A stretch of 64,000 bases of DNA from Bog-473 sp963838835 (GCA_963838835.1 CAWITA010000023.1:828549-892548), one strand, 5' to 3'; positions 26,259-35,474 are shown, counted from the first letter of the stretch. Program-made: numbers and translations. The notes: generated by a model not told the origin, from the letters alone.

Positions 26259-28726
26259 CAGGCCACAACCTTCCTCTCTCGCAGGTCCGCGATCGCTTCG
26301 ACTGAGTACCCCAGCTCCTCCAGGATGGCATCGGTGTGCTGCCCAGCCAGCGAGCCGGGCTCGGCCACGCTGACGCTCCGGGACATCTCAATGTAGGGCC
26401 GCAGCCGTACGTGTTGCCCGAACGTGGGGTGCTCCACCTCGACCAGCATGTCGGCCGCGCCGGCGAACTCGGCTGACTGGAGCACCGTCTCGGGTGGCTC
26501 GCGATGTGCCACCACGCACCCAACGTCGGCCGCCAACAGCGTGTCCTCCCAATGTTGGGCCGGCTTGGGCGCGAACGTTCGCTCGAGCACCTCGGCCAGA
26601 GCGGCGTCGTTGGCTGCCCGCGCCGACTCGTCAGCAAACCGGAGGTCGGCCGCCAGGTCGACTTCGCCCGCAAGGGCACCACAGAGCGCGGACCATTCCT
26701 CGGGGTGAGGAGCAGCCAGGTAGACCCACTCGTCGGCCGCCCGGTAGAGGCGATAGAGGGCGGAATACCCGAGGAGCGCGGGGTCCGCCGCCGGCGTCGC
26801 CCGACGCTCCTCGTACTCGACCATGTCGTCGGCCAGCGCGTGCGCCGTCGACGTCAACATGGTGGTCAGCATCTGCTGCGCCGTGCCCGCCCGGTCCCGG
26901 ATCAAGAGTCCGAGGGCCATGGCGCTCGCCGCCGTCAGCGCCGAGATCCCGTCGGCCTGGGCGTACTCTGTCGTGCCCGCACCGGCGAGCCGTATGGCAT
27001 CGGCCCGGATCTCCCGCAACGACAAACCCGGTCGCTCCTCGATCGCCGTACCGATGTTGCGCATGACGAGGCCGCTCCCGGCACCGATGGTCGGCGCGTA
27101 CGCGGGGCGGTCGCCGCACGGTCCGTCGATCCCGTAGCCCGGCGCATTGAGGTAGACGAGGTTCGGGTTGATCTGGCGCAGCGTGTCGGCACCGACACCC
27201 TGGCGTTCGGCCACCCCGGCGCGGAAGGACTGCAGCACCACGTCAGAGCGTCGGGCGAGCTCGTGCACGATGGCGCGGCCCTCGTCGGTCGACAGGTCGA
27301 CGCAGATCGACTCCTTCCCCTGCATGCACTTCGCCGCGCCGACCTCGGGGAAGGGCAGCAGCGTGCGCATGGGCTCGCCGCCGATCGGCTCGACCTTGAC
27401 GACCCGGGCCCCCAGCTCCCGCAGCACCGTTCCACCGAAGGGTGCGGCGAAGAAAGTGCCGAGCTCGAGCAGGGTCACGTCACCCAGCGCCGGGCGTTCC
27501 GCCGTCGAGCCCGCTCCGGCCTCGACGTCAGGTTGGCCCGGCGCCGTCCACGGGTTCGACCTGATGGCGGCGCCGTCCGCGTCGAGCACTGGTGCACCCC
27601 GGGCCAGGACGGCGGGCGTCACCCACATCTTGACGATCGGGCCCGGCTGGCGCACCAGCCCGTGCGCCGCGTCGGCGACGTCGACCACGGCACCGAGATG
27701 CTGCATCTGCGGGTGGTCCAACAATTCGCTGCCCCGCCGCATGGTCTCGGCCCACACGTTGTGGTCCTTCTCGAAGACGTCACTCCACTCCGTGAGGGTC
27801 TTGGACTGGACTGCCTCGTGGAGCTTGCCCCAGTACTCGCCCGTCTTCGGATCGTCGGCCGCCCAGACAGCGTCCTTCCATTCCTCGTCCTGCAGCATCC
27901 AGTCGAGACCGAAGACCTTGAGCATCTCCACGTAGAGGTGCAGTTGCACCTGGGAGAACTGCATCCAGCGCCCGTCCTTGCTCAGGGCGATCAGGAGCAT
28001 GAAGGTCATCGGCGACAGCGGCAGCCCGTGCCGCCCGAAGGGCGACGACGGTGTGAACGCGTCGGGGAACTTGGACGTGATCACGTTCAGATACCAGTTC
28101 CAGGTGCCCAGCGACGCCAGCCCGTTGACCAGCGTGGCCTCCACGCGCTGTCCCGCGCCGCTGCGCTCGCGTTCGTGCAGTGCGGCGCAGATCCCGGCGA
28201 GCAGCTGCTGGCTGGCCCCGTAGCTGCAGTACGGCACCGAGACGTGCGCCGGGCCCTCCCGCGCCACCATGGACTGGGACGCCCACAGCGCGCCCACCCG
28301 GGCCATCACGAGCGCCTCGTAGGCCTTGGCGTGGGCGTAGGGTCCCCTCCGACCGAAGCCGCTGACCGATCCGTAGACGAGGCGAGGGTTCTCCTTCGCC
28401 AGGTCCTCGTACCCGAGTCCGAGCCGCTCCATCACCCCCGGCCGAAACGTCTCGACCAGGACGTCGGCCCCGAGCGCCATCGCCCGCGCCAGAGCGGCGT
28501 CCCCGCCGTCGTGGAGATCCAGCACCATCGACCGCTTCCCCCGTGCGATCAAGGGAAAGGATGGCAGGGCGCGCAGCGGGCTCCCGGCCGGTGGCTCGAC
28601 CTGCACCACCTCCGCCCCGAAGTCCGCCAGCGTCTGGGTCGCCTGGGCCCCGGCCGGGCTGTTCGAAAGGTCGAGCACCCGCAGACCCGCGAGCGGGCCG
28701 GCGGTCTCGGTCGTGTCGTCTGCCAT
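26258..28726 (-). CDS. Double-domain CaiB/BaiF CoA-transferase
   Basis: An 822-aa protein containing two family III CoA-transferase modules. Module 1 starts LAGLRVLDLSNSPAGAQATQ and includes GKRSMVLDLHD and ETFRPGVMERLGLGYEDL. Module 2 starts near residue 410 with LGDVTLLELGTFFAAPFGG and includes GKESICVDLSTDEGR and QSFRAGVAERQGVG. Single-module relatives are about 380-420 aa and dimerise, so this is a fused dimer. Family III enzymes transfer CoA between acids or racemise 2-methylacyl-CoA. ATG 28726 is chosen over TTG 28735. It is divergent from another ECH gene across the GAGTATACTC element. Confidence 0.88.
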   Translation of the reverse strand: MADDTTETAGPLAGLRVLDLSNSPAGAQATQTLADFGAEVVQVEPPAGSPLRALPSFPLIARGKRSMVLDLHDGGDAALARAMALGADVLVETFRPGVMERLGLGYEDLAKENPRLVYGSVSGFGRRGPYAHAKAYEALVMARVGALWASQSMVAREGPAHVSVPYCSYGASQQLLAGICAALHERERSGAGQRVEATLVNGLASLGTWNWYLNVITSKFPDAFTPSSPFGRHGLPLSPMTFMLLIALSKDGRWMQFSQVQLHLYVEMLKVFGLDWMLQDEEWKDAVWAADDPKTGEYWGKLHEAVQSKTLTEWSDVFEKDHNVWAETMRRGSELLDHPQMQHLGAVVDVADAAHGLVRQPGPIVKMWVTPAVLARGAPVLDADGAAIRSNPWTAPGQPDVEAGAGSTAERPALGDVTLLELGTFFAAPFGGTVLRELGARVVKVEPIGGEPMRTLLPFPEVGAAKCMQGKESICVDLSTDEGRAIVHELARRSDVVLQSFRAGVAERQGVGADTLRQINPNLVYLNAPGYGIDGPCGDRPAYAPTIGAGSGLVMRNIGTAIEERPGLSLREIRADAIRLAGAGTTEYAQADGISALTAASAMALGLLIRDRAGTAQQMLTTMLTSTAHALADDMVEYEERRATPAADPALLGYSALYRLYRAADEWVYLAAPHPEEWSALCGALAGEVDLAADLRFADESARAANDAALAEVLERTFAPKPAQHWEDTLLAADVGCVVAHREPPETVLQSAEFAGAADMLVEVEHPTFGQHVRLRPYIEMSRSVSVAEPGSLAGQHTDAILEELGYSVEAIADLRERKVVA

Positions 28727-28800
28727 CAGCTGCAACCCCCGGCGAGTTCCTGGTGCCCCGGTCGGGGACGAGGACCAGCCTCTTTCCCCTTCGTGCGGAC

Positions 28801-28817
28801 TTTGAGTATACTCGAAT
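28801..28817. promoter_or_regulatory. Perfect GAGTATACTC palindrome between CoA-transferase and ECH genes
   Basis: TTTGAGTATACTCGAAT. TATACT appears on both strands, so a single element can serve as -10 in both directions, or as an operator. It is the most symmetric member of the shared motif family. Confidence 0.5.
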
Positions 28818-28845
28818 TAGGCCCAGGAAGACGAGCGAGGCGAGC

Positions 28846-29691
28846 GTGGCAGACGGAGCAGAACCCTCACCGGCGACCGCCGACGACGGCGAGGAGCCGG
28901 TGATCCTGACCGAGGTCACGGACCGGGTCGGGACCATCACGCTGAACCGTCCGGCGCGTCGCAACGCGCTGAACGGCGCCCTCATCGCTGCCCTCGAAGA
29001 GGCCGTGCGCCAGATGGCCGACGAGGCCGACGCCAAGGTGATCGTGCTGACCGGAGCCGCCGCCGAAGGCAGCCACGGGGGTTTTTGCTCGGGCGGCGAC
29101 GTCAAGTCCACGATCGGCCGCGGCGAAGCGGGCGGCGAGAAGGCAGTCCCGGTGGACGCGCTCTCGGGCGATCTCTCTCGCCATGACCAGCATGCGGCCA
29201 TGCTGCTGCACCAGATGCCGAAGCCGACCATCGCGATGGTCGGAGGGCCGGCGGTCGGCGCCGGGTGCAGCTTGGCCGCAGCCTGCGACCTCCGCTTCGC
29301 ATCCGAAGATGCCCTGTTCGCGACCAAATTTTCGCCCAACGGGCTCTCAGGCGACTACGGCGGCTCGTTCTTCTGGACACGCATCGGCGGGACTGCGCTG
29401 GCGCGGCGTCTCTATCTCCTCAACGAGAAGATCCCGGCCCCACGGGCATTGGAGCTGGGGATGGTGCATGCCGTGCTCCCTCCGCGGGAGCTCCGCCCCT
29501 ACACCTACGAGATCGCCGCCCAATTGGTGCGCACGCCGGCAACGCTGCTCGCGACGGTGAAGGAGAACCTCAACGCGGCCGAGGACGAGGTGGAGCGTCG
29601 GCGCTGGCTCTTCGCGCACGAGGCCGAGAACCAACTGAAGTCGGCCCAGTCAGGGATCGAGCGTCGGGCGCGGCGCGAGACGCATCGTTGA
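28846..29691 (+). CDS. Enoyl-CoA hydratase family protein
   Basis: A 281-aa crotonase-family enzyme with VGTITLNRPARRNALN, the oxyanion segment GGFCSGGDVKS and the central GGPAVGAGCSLAAACDLRFA. FSPNGLSGDYGGSFF occupies the region where hydratases carry a catalytic Glu, so the reaction may be isomerisation or another crotonase variant. GTG 28846 is used; no strong ribosome site is seen, and the transcript likely begins about 25 nt upstream. It is paired divergently with the double CoA-transferase. Confidence 0.85.
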   Translation: MADGAEPSPATADDGEEPVILTEVTDRVGTITLNRPARRNALNGALIAALEEAVRQMADEADAKVIVLTGAAAEGSHGGFCSGGDVKSTIGRGEAGGEKAVPVDALSGDLSRHDQHAAMLLHQMPKPTIAMVGGPAVGAGCSLAAACDLRFASEDALFATKFSPNGLSGDYGGSFFWTRIGGTALARRLYLLNEKIPAPRALELGMVHAVLPPRELRPYTYEIAAQLVRTPATLLATVKENLNAAEDEVERRRWLFAHEAENQLKSAQSGIERRARRETHR

Positions 29692-29731
29692 CGGCCGCAC
29701 GGCGGCCGGTCACGTGAGCCGGCTGCGCCCT

Positions 29732-29893
29732 TTACCTGGTGTGCGAGGCGCTGTTGGCCTGCACCTGCGGCGGTGCGGCGTTCGAGTGCAGAGCTCCACT
29801 CGCCGCGGCCAGCGGCCCGCTCCACACCGCGACCGTGGCGGCGACGGAACACAGGATCCCTGCGGCGATCATCCGGCCCTTGTACCTACGCAT
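29732..29893 (-). CDS. Small putative secreted peptide
   Basis: A possible 53-aa product: basic start MRRYKGR, hydrophobic core MIAAGILCSVAATVAVW and an AAA/ASG region typical of a signal peptide, leaving a short mature part ending QVQANSASHTR. No family was recognised. ATG 29893 has GGGGGAG about ten bases upstream; an ATG at 29917 is also in frame. A 21-bp inverted repeat sits exactly at its upstream side. It could be chance, so confidence is limited. Confidence 0.4.
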   Translation of the reverse strand: MRRYKGRMIAAGILCSVAATVAVWSGPLAAASGALHSNAAPPQVQANSASHTR

Positions 29894-29904
29894 GGGACCA
29901 CTGT

Positions 29905-29925
29905 CTCCCCCAAACATTGGGGGAG
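29905..29925. promoter_or_regulatory. Inverted repeat with 9-bp arms upstream of the small peptide gene
   Basis: CTCCCCCAA, spacer ACA, TTGGGGGAG: perfect 9-bp arms with a 3-bp centre. Its position 12 nt upstream of ATG 29893 suits an operator, or an RNA hairpin that hides the GGGGGAG ribosome site. Confidence 0.45.
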
Positions 29926-29984
29926 TACGAGCGAACGGTAAGAAAGACCGAAGAATTCGAGGCGGCTCCCAGGGCCGGTTCGGC

Positions 29985-31259
29985 CTAGGGCGCGCTCTGG
30001 GTCCCCACCTTGAGGTCCCGGTAGGGCACGTCCTTGTCGACGCTCGGCTCGCGGGGCAACCCGAGGGCCCGCTCGCCGAGCACGGTCAGCTGGATCTCGT
30101 CGGTCCCGCCCCCGAGGCGGTTGCCCGGGCTCGCCAGGTTCACCGTTTGCAGGTCACCCCCCAGCGGCGAGACCTTGCCCGTCAACATCCCGTGCGCGCC
30201 CACGATCCGGTAGGACAGGTCACGGGACTGCTGGCAGATCCGTGCCGTCGTCAGCTTGGCGAGGGAGCCGTCGGCTCCGGTGAGCCTGCCGCTCGCCGCT
30301 CCGCTGCGACGCATCGTCCAGGCGTTGACGCGGACCTGGGTGATGTAGCGGGCGAGCTCCTGGCGAACGGCGGGGGCGTCCGAGGCCCCGTAGCTCCGCG
30401 CCAGGTCGACCATCACCTTGGCCGGCACCGCGCCGGCCCGGATGGGGTTCTGGCGAGCCCGGGCGGCGTCGCGGGCCCGGTCGAGCACCTCGCCGACCTT
30501 GCGGTCGAGGTCCCCTTCCGACCCCGATCGGGCCGTAACCAGGCCCCTCATCCCGCCGCCGGCCACCGAGTTGCGCTCGTGGAACAGCGTCGTCTGTGCG
30601 ACCCGCCACCCGCCATTCACCTCGCCGATCACTCGGTCGGCCGGCACCCGGGCCTCGTCGAGGAACACTTCGCAGAAGTTGGAGGCGCCGTTCATCTGCT
30701 TGAGGGGACGCGCCACCACCCCGGGCTGGCGCATGTCGATGGCGAAGTAGGTGACACCGGCGTGCTTGGGGACGTCGACATTGGTCCGGGCCAGCAGCAT
30801 GCCGAAGTCGGCCGTGTCCGCCGCGGAGTTCCACACCTTCTGGCCCGTGATCACCCACTCGTCGCCGTCGCGCTCGGCCCGCGTGGCGATGCTGGCCAGG
30901 TCGGACCCGGACCCCGGCTCGCTGAAGAGCTGGCACCACGCCGCCTCGCCCGTCGCGATGGGGCGTACCAGTGCCGCCCGCTGGGTCTCGGTGGCGTGCT
31001 CGAGCAGCGTCGGCGCGGCCAGCGTGGCCGCCAGCGCGCCCACCGGCGGCCCGATCACCGTGTTGCGCGCCAGCACCGCGGTGATGGTCGCGGCGGCACG
31101 CCGCGACGCCCCCGACCCGCCCAGTCCAGAAGGCCAACTCGGATACGCGTACCCGGCGTCGGCCAGGCGAAGCCACCACTGGCGGACCGTGAGCGCAGTG
31201 TCCCAGTTGGCGTCGACCCACGCCTGCACCTCCGGCGACAGGTCGTCGCCCCGGCTCAC
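29985..31259 (-). CDS. Acyl-CoA dehydrogenase
   Basis: A 424-aa flavoprotein that forms the 2,3-double bond of an acyl-CoA. It has WCQLFSEPGSGSDLAS, ITGQKVWNSAADTADFG, MNGASNFCEVFLDEARVP and the C-terminal LGGGTDEIQLTVLGERALG. The family is that of the large steroid/branched acyl-CoA dehydrogenases (FadE26/28-like), which often function as heteromers. GTG 31259 is used; it sits seven bases after the stop of the upstream MaoC-type gene, so co-translation is likely. Confidence 0.88.
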   Translation of the reverse strand: MSRGDDLSPEVQAWVDANWDTALTVRQWWLRLADAGYAYPSWPSGLGGSGASRRAAATITAVLARNTVIGPPVGALAATLAAPTLLEHATETQRAALVRPIATGEAAWCQLFSEPGSGSDLASIATRAERDGDEWVITGQKVWNSAADTADFGMLLARTNVDVPKHAGVTYFAIDMRQPGVVARPLKQMNGASNFCEVFLDEARVPADRVIGEVNGGWRVAQTTLFHERNSVAGGGMRGLVTARSGSEGDLDRKVGEVLDRARDAARARQNPIRAGAVPAKVMVDLARSYGASDAPAVRQELARYITQVRVNAWTMRRSGAASGRLTGADGSLAKLTTARICQQSRDLSYRIVGAHGMLTGKVSPLGGDLQTVNLASPGNRLGGGTDEIQLTVLGERALGLPREPSVDKDVPYRDLKVGTQSAP

Positions 31260-31266
31260 CGCCGGC

Positions 31267-32550
31267 TCACCCGCTGCTCTTGCCCTTGCGCTCGGCCACG
31301 ATCGCGTGGTGCCGCTCGAGCATCCGCACCGCCTGCGCCGCCAGGTCGGCCGGCGGCTCGGGCAGGCGCACCGGACCGTGCTCGCGGCTCGGCAGCGCGA
31401 CGGTGGCCTTGCCCGGGCAGGTGACGGTGTCACGCTGGTTCGTGCCGCGCATCTCGATGTCGACCACGCAGCGCCCGTCTTCCTGGCGCTTGTCGACGAC
31501 CTCGCCGGTCAAGATGTGCGTGTCACCGATGTAGTTGAACTTGCGGATCTCGCTCGACTGGGATACCAACCAGCCGTCGTCGCCCATGTAGTCCGTCATG
31601 TAATGGCTGAGCCAGCAGTCGCGCATCACCCCGTAGTCGTAGGCCATGGGGTTGCCGATGGCCTGCGCCCAGGCACTGTCCCAGTGCACGCGCTGGGCCA
31701 CGTCGGGCACCCCGTACTCGTTCTTCACGTAGAAAGGGGCGATGCGCTGGCGGTTCTTGTAGGCGATCCGGTTGGTACAGGGCTCGTAGGGGACGAAGCC
31801 GTAGCCGCCGGCATGGAAGACGATCATGTCGGTCGTGGTCAGCGGCCCCTTGGCCATGGGGTCGAGCACGTTGCCGACGTGCACGTCCTCCCAGTAACGG
31901 GGGTCAGCCCCCCGGGCCTCCTCGGCCGCGTAGATGGCGTCGATCTTCTCGATGTCCTCGTCGGTGTAGGTGGCAGGCTCGATCGCGGCGTACTTGCCCT
32001 TCTCGCGCGCCGTCTTGCGCTCGGTGTGAATGGCCAACGTGCGCGAGATGGCGACGATCTCGGCCCGCTGGTTCATCTTCACGCTGGCGTACGTGATGAG
32101 GACCGAGCGCTCGGCGAACTCAGACTTCTTCTCCACGACCGACTCGGTGCCCCCGAAGCTGTAGAGCCCGTCACCCTCTTGCAGCGGCCGGAACCACTGC
32201 CACGTGCTGCCGGACACGAAGACGTGGATGCCGCGGAACGACGGTCGCTTGATCCGCTCCTGGGGCGGGTCGCCGTAAAGGGGCCGGTTGAGGGCGATGG
32301 GGATCATTGGGGGCGCGATCTGGCCGCCCCAGCGCGTGGTCGTGCCGTAGTCCAGAGAGGCGAAGAGCGGGTTGTCGTCGCCGTAGCCGCGGGCGAAATT
32401 GCGCATGGCGTCGGGCGTCGCCGTGGTCAGGAACTCCCGCGCCCCCGACGGGGCCCACCGGCCGACCAGCGCCTTGGCCCGCTCGATGTCGTCTTCCTTG
32501 AACTGGAAGTCGGTGGCCCTCTCGAACTCTTCCGAAGTGGTGGTCGCCAT
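31267..32550 (-). CDS. MaoC-type (double hotdog) hydratase-like protein
   Basis: A 427-aa protein with an N-terminal FAS1-dehydratase-like hotdog (about residues 20-180: FARGYGDDNPLFASLDYG, GIHVFVSGSTWQWFRPL) and a C-terminal MaoC-like hotdog (about 230-400: DMIVFHAGGYGF, HYMTDYMGDDGWL). R-specific enoyl-CoA hydratases carry DxxxxH in such folds. Here the pattern is only partly evident, so the catalytic half is uncertain. ATG 32550 follows GGGGAGCC. It is co-transcribed with the downstream acyl-CoA dehydrogenase. Confidence 0.8.
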   Translation of the reverse strand: MATTTSEEFERATDFQFKEDDIERAKALVGRWAPSGAREFLTTATPDAMRNFARGYGDDNPLFASLDYGTTTRWGGQIAPPMIPIALNRPLYGDPPQERIKRPSFRGIHVFVSGSTWQWFRPLQEGDGLYSFGGTESVVEKKSEFAERSVLITYASVKMNQRAEIVAISRTLAIHTERKTAREKGKYAAIEPATYTDEDIEKIDAIYAAEEARGADPRYWEDVHVGNVLDPMAKGPLTTTDMIVFHAGGYGFVPYEPCTNRIAYKNRQRIAPFYVKNEYGVPDVAQRVHWDSAWAQAIGNPMAYDYGVMRDCWLSHYMTDYMGDDGWLVSQSSEIRKFNYIGDTHILTGEVVDKRQEDGRCVVDIEMRGTNQRDTVTCPGKATVALPSREHGPVRLPEPPADLAAQAVRMLERHHAIVAERKGKSSG

Positions 32551-32581
32551 GGCTCCCCTGTCGCTGCCGCTCACTGGCGAT

Positions 32582-32597
32582 AAAGAGTATACTGAAA
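32582..32597 (-). promoter_or_regulatory. Shared GAGTATACT element upstream of the MaoC-type gene
   Basis: On the minus strand TTTCAGTATACTCTTT; TATACT is a good -10 and predicts a leader of about 30 nt including the GGGGAGCC ribosome site. The sequence matches the other motif copies in the window. Confidence 0.5.
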
Positions 32598-32648
32598 TGG
32601 CTACTGGGTGGCCAACCGCCCGGATCCGCCGGCGACCTTCCGGCGGCC

Positions 32649-33809
32649 CTAGCTCTCCGGGGGTGGCGGGACGCTCGGGAACAGCTCGGCGAAGGCGCCG
32701 ACGCGGATGCGCCGGCTGACGACGGGGTCGACACCGTCGAAGAGCTCGTGCAGCGTCTTTTGCGTGTGGCCGAACGTGCCCTCGAAGTGCGGGTAGTCGC
32801 TGCCCCACATGACGTTCTGCCACCCCATGGCCGCGTTGGCGGCCACGGCGGAGATGTCGTGCTGGAACGACGCGTACACCTGCTCGTAGAGGTACCGACT
32901 CGGCAGCTTCGAGAGTGTCGGCCGCACCGCGGCGCCGTGCTGCCGATAGCCCTCGTCCATGCGGTCGGCGAGAAAGGGGCCCCAGGTGGCCCCGCCCTCC
33001 GACACCAGCACCTTGAGCTCGGAGTGGCGGTCCAGAGCGCCGCAGGCGATCAGCTGGGTGACGGCCCGCTGGCCGCCATAGGTGGTCTCGACGTAGTTGA
33101 GCACGGCGCCGCCGCGCCCCCGGTAGTAGATGCCCGTGCGCTCGGTGGGGTCGTGGGGCTCGGTCCCGATGTGGAACCCGATCACCATGCCCGTCTCCGC
33201 GAAGGCGGCCCAGAGCGGGTCCCACTCCTCGTCGTTCCACTGAGGGCGGCCGACGGGCGGCCGCACGGGCAGGAACCCGCACAGGAAACCAACCTCGTGG
33301 GCCCGCTCGACCTCGGCGACCGCATCGTCGATGTCGACCAGCGGGATGGAGGCGACGCAGACAAAGCGCGGCGAGTGCTGCTGGAAGTCGAGGGCCCAGT
33401 CGTTGAGCGCGCGGCAGCCTGCCTTGACCACCCGCGGCGTGCGGATGTTGAACGTCCAGATCCCGAGGGAGGGGTACATCACCTCGCCCCAGACGCCCTC
33501 CGTGTCCAGGTCCTTGATGCGGGCCGCCGGGTCATTGCCGCCGATGACCCGGGTGATGAAGTCCTCTTCCTTGGTATCGGTCGGCCGGGCGTTGATGCCC
33601 AGGCCCTTTGGCTTGCCTCCCTTCGGGAGGTCGCGCCGGAACTCCTGGCCGTCGATGTAGATCGTCTCGAAGTCGCCGCTGGGGTCCTTCACGCTCCGCG
33701 GTAGGCGCTCCCTGACGTCCTCGGGCAGCGACGCGAACAGGTCGGGCGGCTCCATCAGGTGCGAGTCACCCGAGTTCGCCCACAACATGTTCCCTGAGAG
33801 ATCGGCCAT
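32649..33809 (-). CDS. Amidohydrolase family protein (metal-dependent hydrolase, ACMSD-like)
   Basis: A 386-aa TIM-barrel protein of the amidohydrolase_2 family, which hydrolyses or decarboxylates ring and acid substrates. It begins SGDSHLMEPPDL, where the usual HxH reads DSHLMEP (only one of the two His kept). It also has ETGMVIGFHIGTEP, VSEGGATWGPFLADRMD and a late MWGSDYPHFEGTFG with the metal-binding Asp. Actinobacterial genomes carry many such paralogues beside lipid and steroid genes. ATG 33809 follows GAGGACACC. A TTGACA/CACTAT promoter lies upstream. Confidence 0.85.
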   Translation of the reverse strand: MADLSGNMLWANSGDSHLMEPPDLFASLPEDVRERLPRSVKDPSGDFETIYIDGQEFRRDLPKGGKPKGLGINARPTDTKEEDFITRVIGGNDPAARIKDLDTEGVWGEVMYPSLGIWTFNIRTPRVVKAGCRALNDWALDFQQHSPRFVCVASIPLVDIDDAVAEVERAHEVGFLCGFLPVRPPVGRPQWNDEEWDPLWAAFAETGMVIGFHIGTEPHDPTERTGIYYRGRGGAVLNYVETTYGGQRAVTQLIACGALDRHSELKVLVSEGGATWGPFLADRMDEGYRQHGAAVRPTLSKLPSRYLYEQVYASFQHDISAVAANAAMGWQNVMWGSDYPHFEGTFGHTQKTLHELFDGVDPVVSRRIRVGAFAELFPSVPPPPES

Positions 33810-33866
33810 TGGTGTCCTCTCCGTGGCGGCACCGGACGGGAGCGCACGCCCCCACTCAATATGCAA

Positions 33867-33895
33867 ATAGTGTTCTCATATGTGGACTCTGTCAA
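33867..33895 (-). promoter_or_regulatory. Sigma70-type promoter of the amidohydrolase gene
   Basis: On the minus strand TTGACA (33895-33890), 17-nt spacer, CACTAT (33872-33867). ATATG/CATAT inverted arms span the -10 region, so a regulator, for instance the adjacent GntR protein, might bind here. Confidence 0.6.
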
Positions 33896-33910
33896 GCCGG
33901 GCGCGTCCGC

Positions 33911-35341
33911 TCAGCTCATGAGTGCGCCGAGCGCCTCGAGGTGACGGCGCATGCGGTGGCGAGCGAGCTCTCGATCGCCTGTCTCGACGGCGGCGGCGAT
34001 GCCCTCGTGTGTCCGGAGCACCTCGGCCGTGATCTCGTTGCGGGCCTTGGGGGCCAAGCGTTCGATCTGGTGCAGGCGGCTCAGGCGGATCAGCACGAGC
34101 GCGACCAGCTCCAGCACCCGGTTGTGCGCCGTGGCCGCCACCGCCGCGTGCAGGTCGTGGACGGCCGCGACGCGCTCGGCGTCGGTGGCGTTCGCCTCCC
34201 GGGTGAGTGCCTCACCCAATAGTGCGATCCCCTCGTCGTCGATGCGCTGGGCGGCCAGGTCCGTGATCGCTACCTCTACCCCGGTCCGCAGCTCGGCCAG
34301 CTCCGACAGCTGCATGCCCCGGCGGGCCAGGTAGATGGCCGCCGTCTCCGTGACCGCGTTGGCGCTCGGGGCCATGACGAACAGGCCGCCGCCCGGCCCC
34401 CGTCGCATGCGGGCGATGTGGTGGTGCTCCAGCAAGCGGACGGCCTCGCGCAGCAGGGCCCGGCTGACGCCCTCATGCTCGATCAGCTCGGGCTCGGTCC
34501 CCACCAGGTCCCCCGGTTGGAGGTCCTCGGCCACCACCATCTGGGTGATGTGGCGGGCGACGGCCTCGGCACCCTTCTCCTGGGCCGAACCGGCCAGCAC
34601 GACTGAGTCGGGGAGCAGCTGGCGCGTCGAGCGGCGGCGGCGGAAGAAGTCGGCCTCGGCCTGCAGGTGCTTGCGCATGCGGTTGCGGGCCAGGCCGGCG
34701 TCGCCAGCCATGAGCGCCTCGGCGATCTTGGCGTGGGCGTGCTCCGTCTCGCGGGCGACAGCCGGGCCGAGCTTCTGCCAGTCAGGTGAGTAGAGCTGAG
34801 CCACCTGGTTGAACACGTCGACGAACAATTCCAGCCCTGCATTCCTGCTGATGGCCGCCACCAGTGCGTGCAGCCCGCGGGGGTCGCTGCCAGGAACGAC
34901 CGGCTCGCCCTCCGCGAAGCGCCGGAGTGCGGCCAGGTCGGCCTCGTCGGTCCGCTCGGCGGCCAACTGGCACGCCAGCTCCTCCAAGACGATGCGCGCC
35001 TCGAAGATCTCGTCCAGCGTGGCATCGACCCGGTGCAAGTAGAGCACCACGGCATCACCGACCGCGCCGACCGTCGGTTCGCTGACCACCAGGCCCCCGC
35101 CCGGTCCGCGGCGGGTCCGGGCGACCTGCTGATGCTCGACGAGGCGCACCGCCTCCCGGAAGACGGCCCGGCTCACGTGGTAGCGCTCGAGGAGGTCCGC
35201 CTCGGAGCCCAGAACCTCGCCGACCGGCCACCCGAGGGCCATCACGTCTTCGACGATGAGGTCGGCCACCTTGGCCGCCCGCTTGGCGTTCGAATCGGCA
35301 GCCGGACGCGGCATGTCCCGGGTGCTCATCGGCGTCGCCAT
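33911..35341 (-). CDS. Tandem-duplicated GntR/FadR-type transcriptional regulator
   Basis: A 476-aa protein with two complete GntR units in one chain. Unit 1: winged helix about 20-95 (GSEADLLERYHVSRAVFREA, RRGPGGGLVV) and FCD ligand domain about 100-230. Unit 2: winged helix about 245-315 (GTEPELIEHEGVSRALLREA, RRGPGGGLFV) and FCD about 320-465. Ordinary members are about 230 aa and dimerise, so this is a covalent pseudo-dimer. FCD regulators sense acids or acyl-CoAs, which suits the neighbours. ATG 35341 follows a TACGAT box by six bases, suggesting leaderless expression. Confidence 0.9.
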   Translation of the reverse strand: MATPMSTRDMPRPAADSNAKRAAKVADLIVEDVMALGWPVGEVLGSEADLLERYHVSRAVFREAVRLVEHQQVARTRRGPGGGLVVSEPTVGAVGDAVVLYLHRVDATLDEIFEARIVLEELACQLAAERTDEADLAALRRFAEGEPVVPGSDPRGLHALVAAISRNAGLELFVDVFNQVAQLYSPDWQKLGPAVARETEHAHAKIAEALMAGDAGLARNRMRKHLQAEADFFRRRRSTRQLLPDSVVLAGSAQEKGAEAVARHITQMVVAEDLQPGDLVGTEPELIEHEGVSRALLREAVRLLEHHHIARMRRGPGGGLFVMAPSANAVTETAAIYLARRGMQLSELAELRTGVEVAITDLAAQRIDDEGIALLGEALTREANATDAERVAAVHDLHAAVAATAHNRVLELVALVLIRLSRLHQIERLAPKARNEITAEVLRTHEGIAAAVETGDRELARHRMRRHLEALGALMS

Positions 35342-35474
35342 GGGCCAATCGTACCTGGTAAGAGTCCAACTCAAACGCTTTTGACCAGCGTCTTTGCCAA
35401 AAGAGTGGTCCGAAAAGGTGTGCGGTCGGAAAACAGGCTTACAATGAAAACATGGTTTGCGAAAAGGGGGCGCG

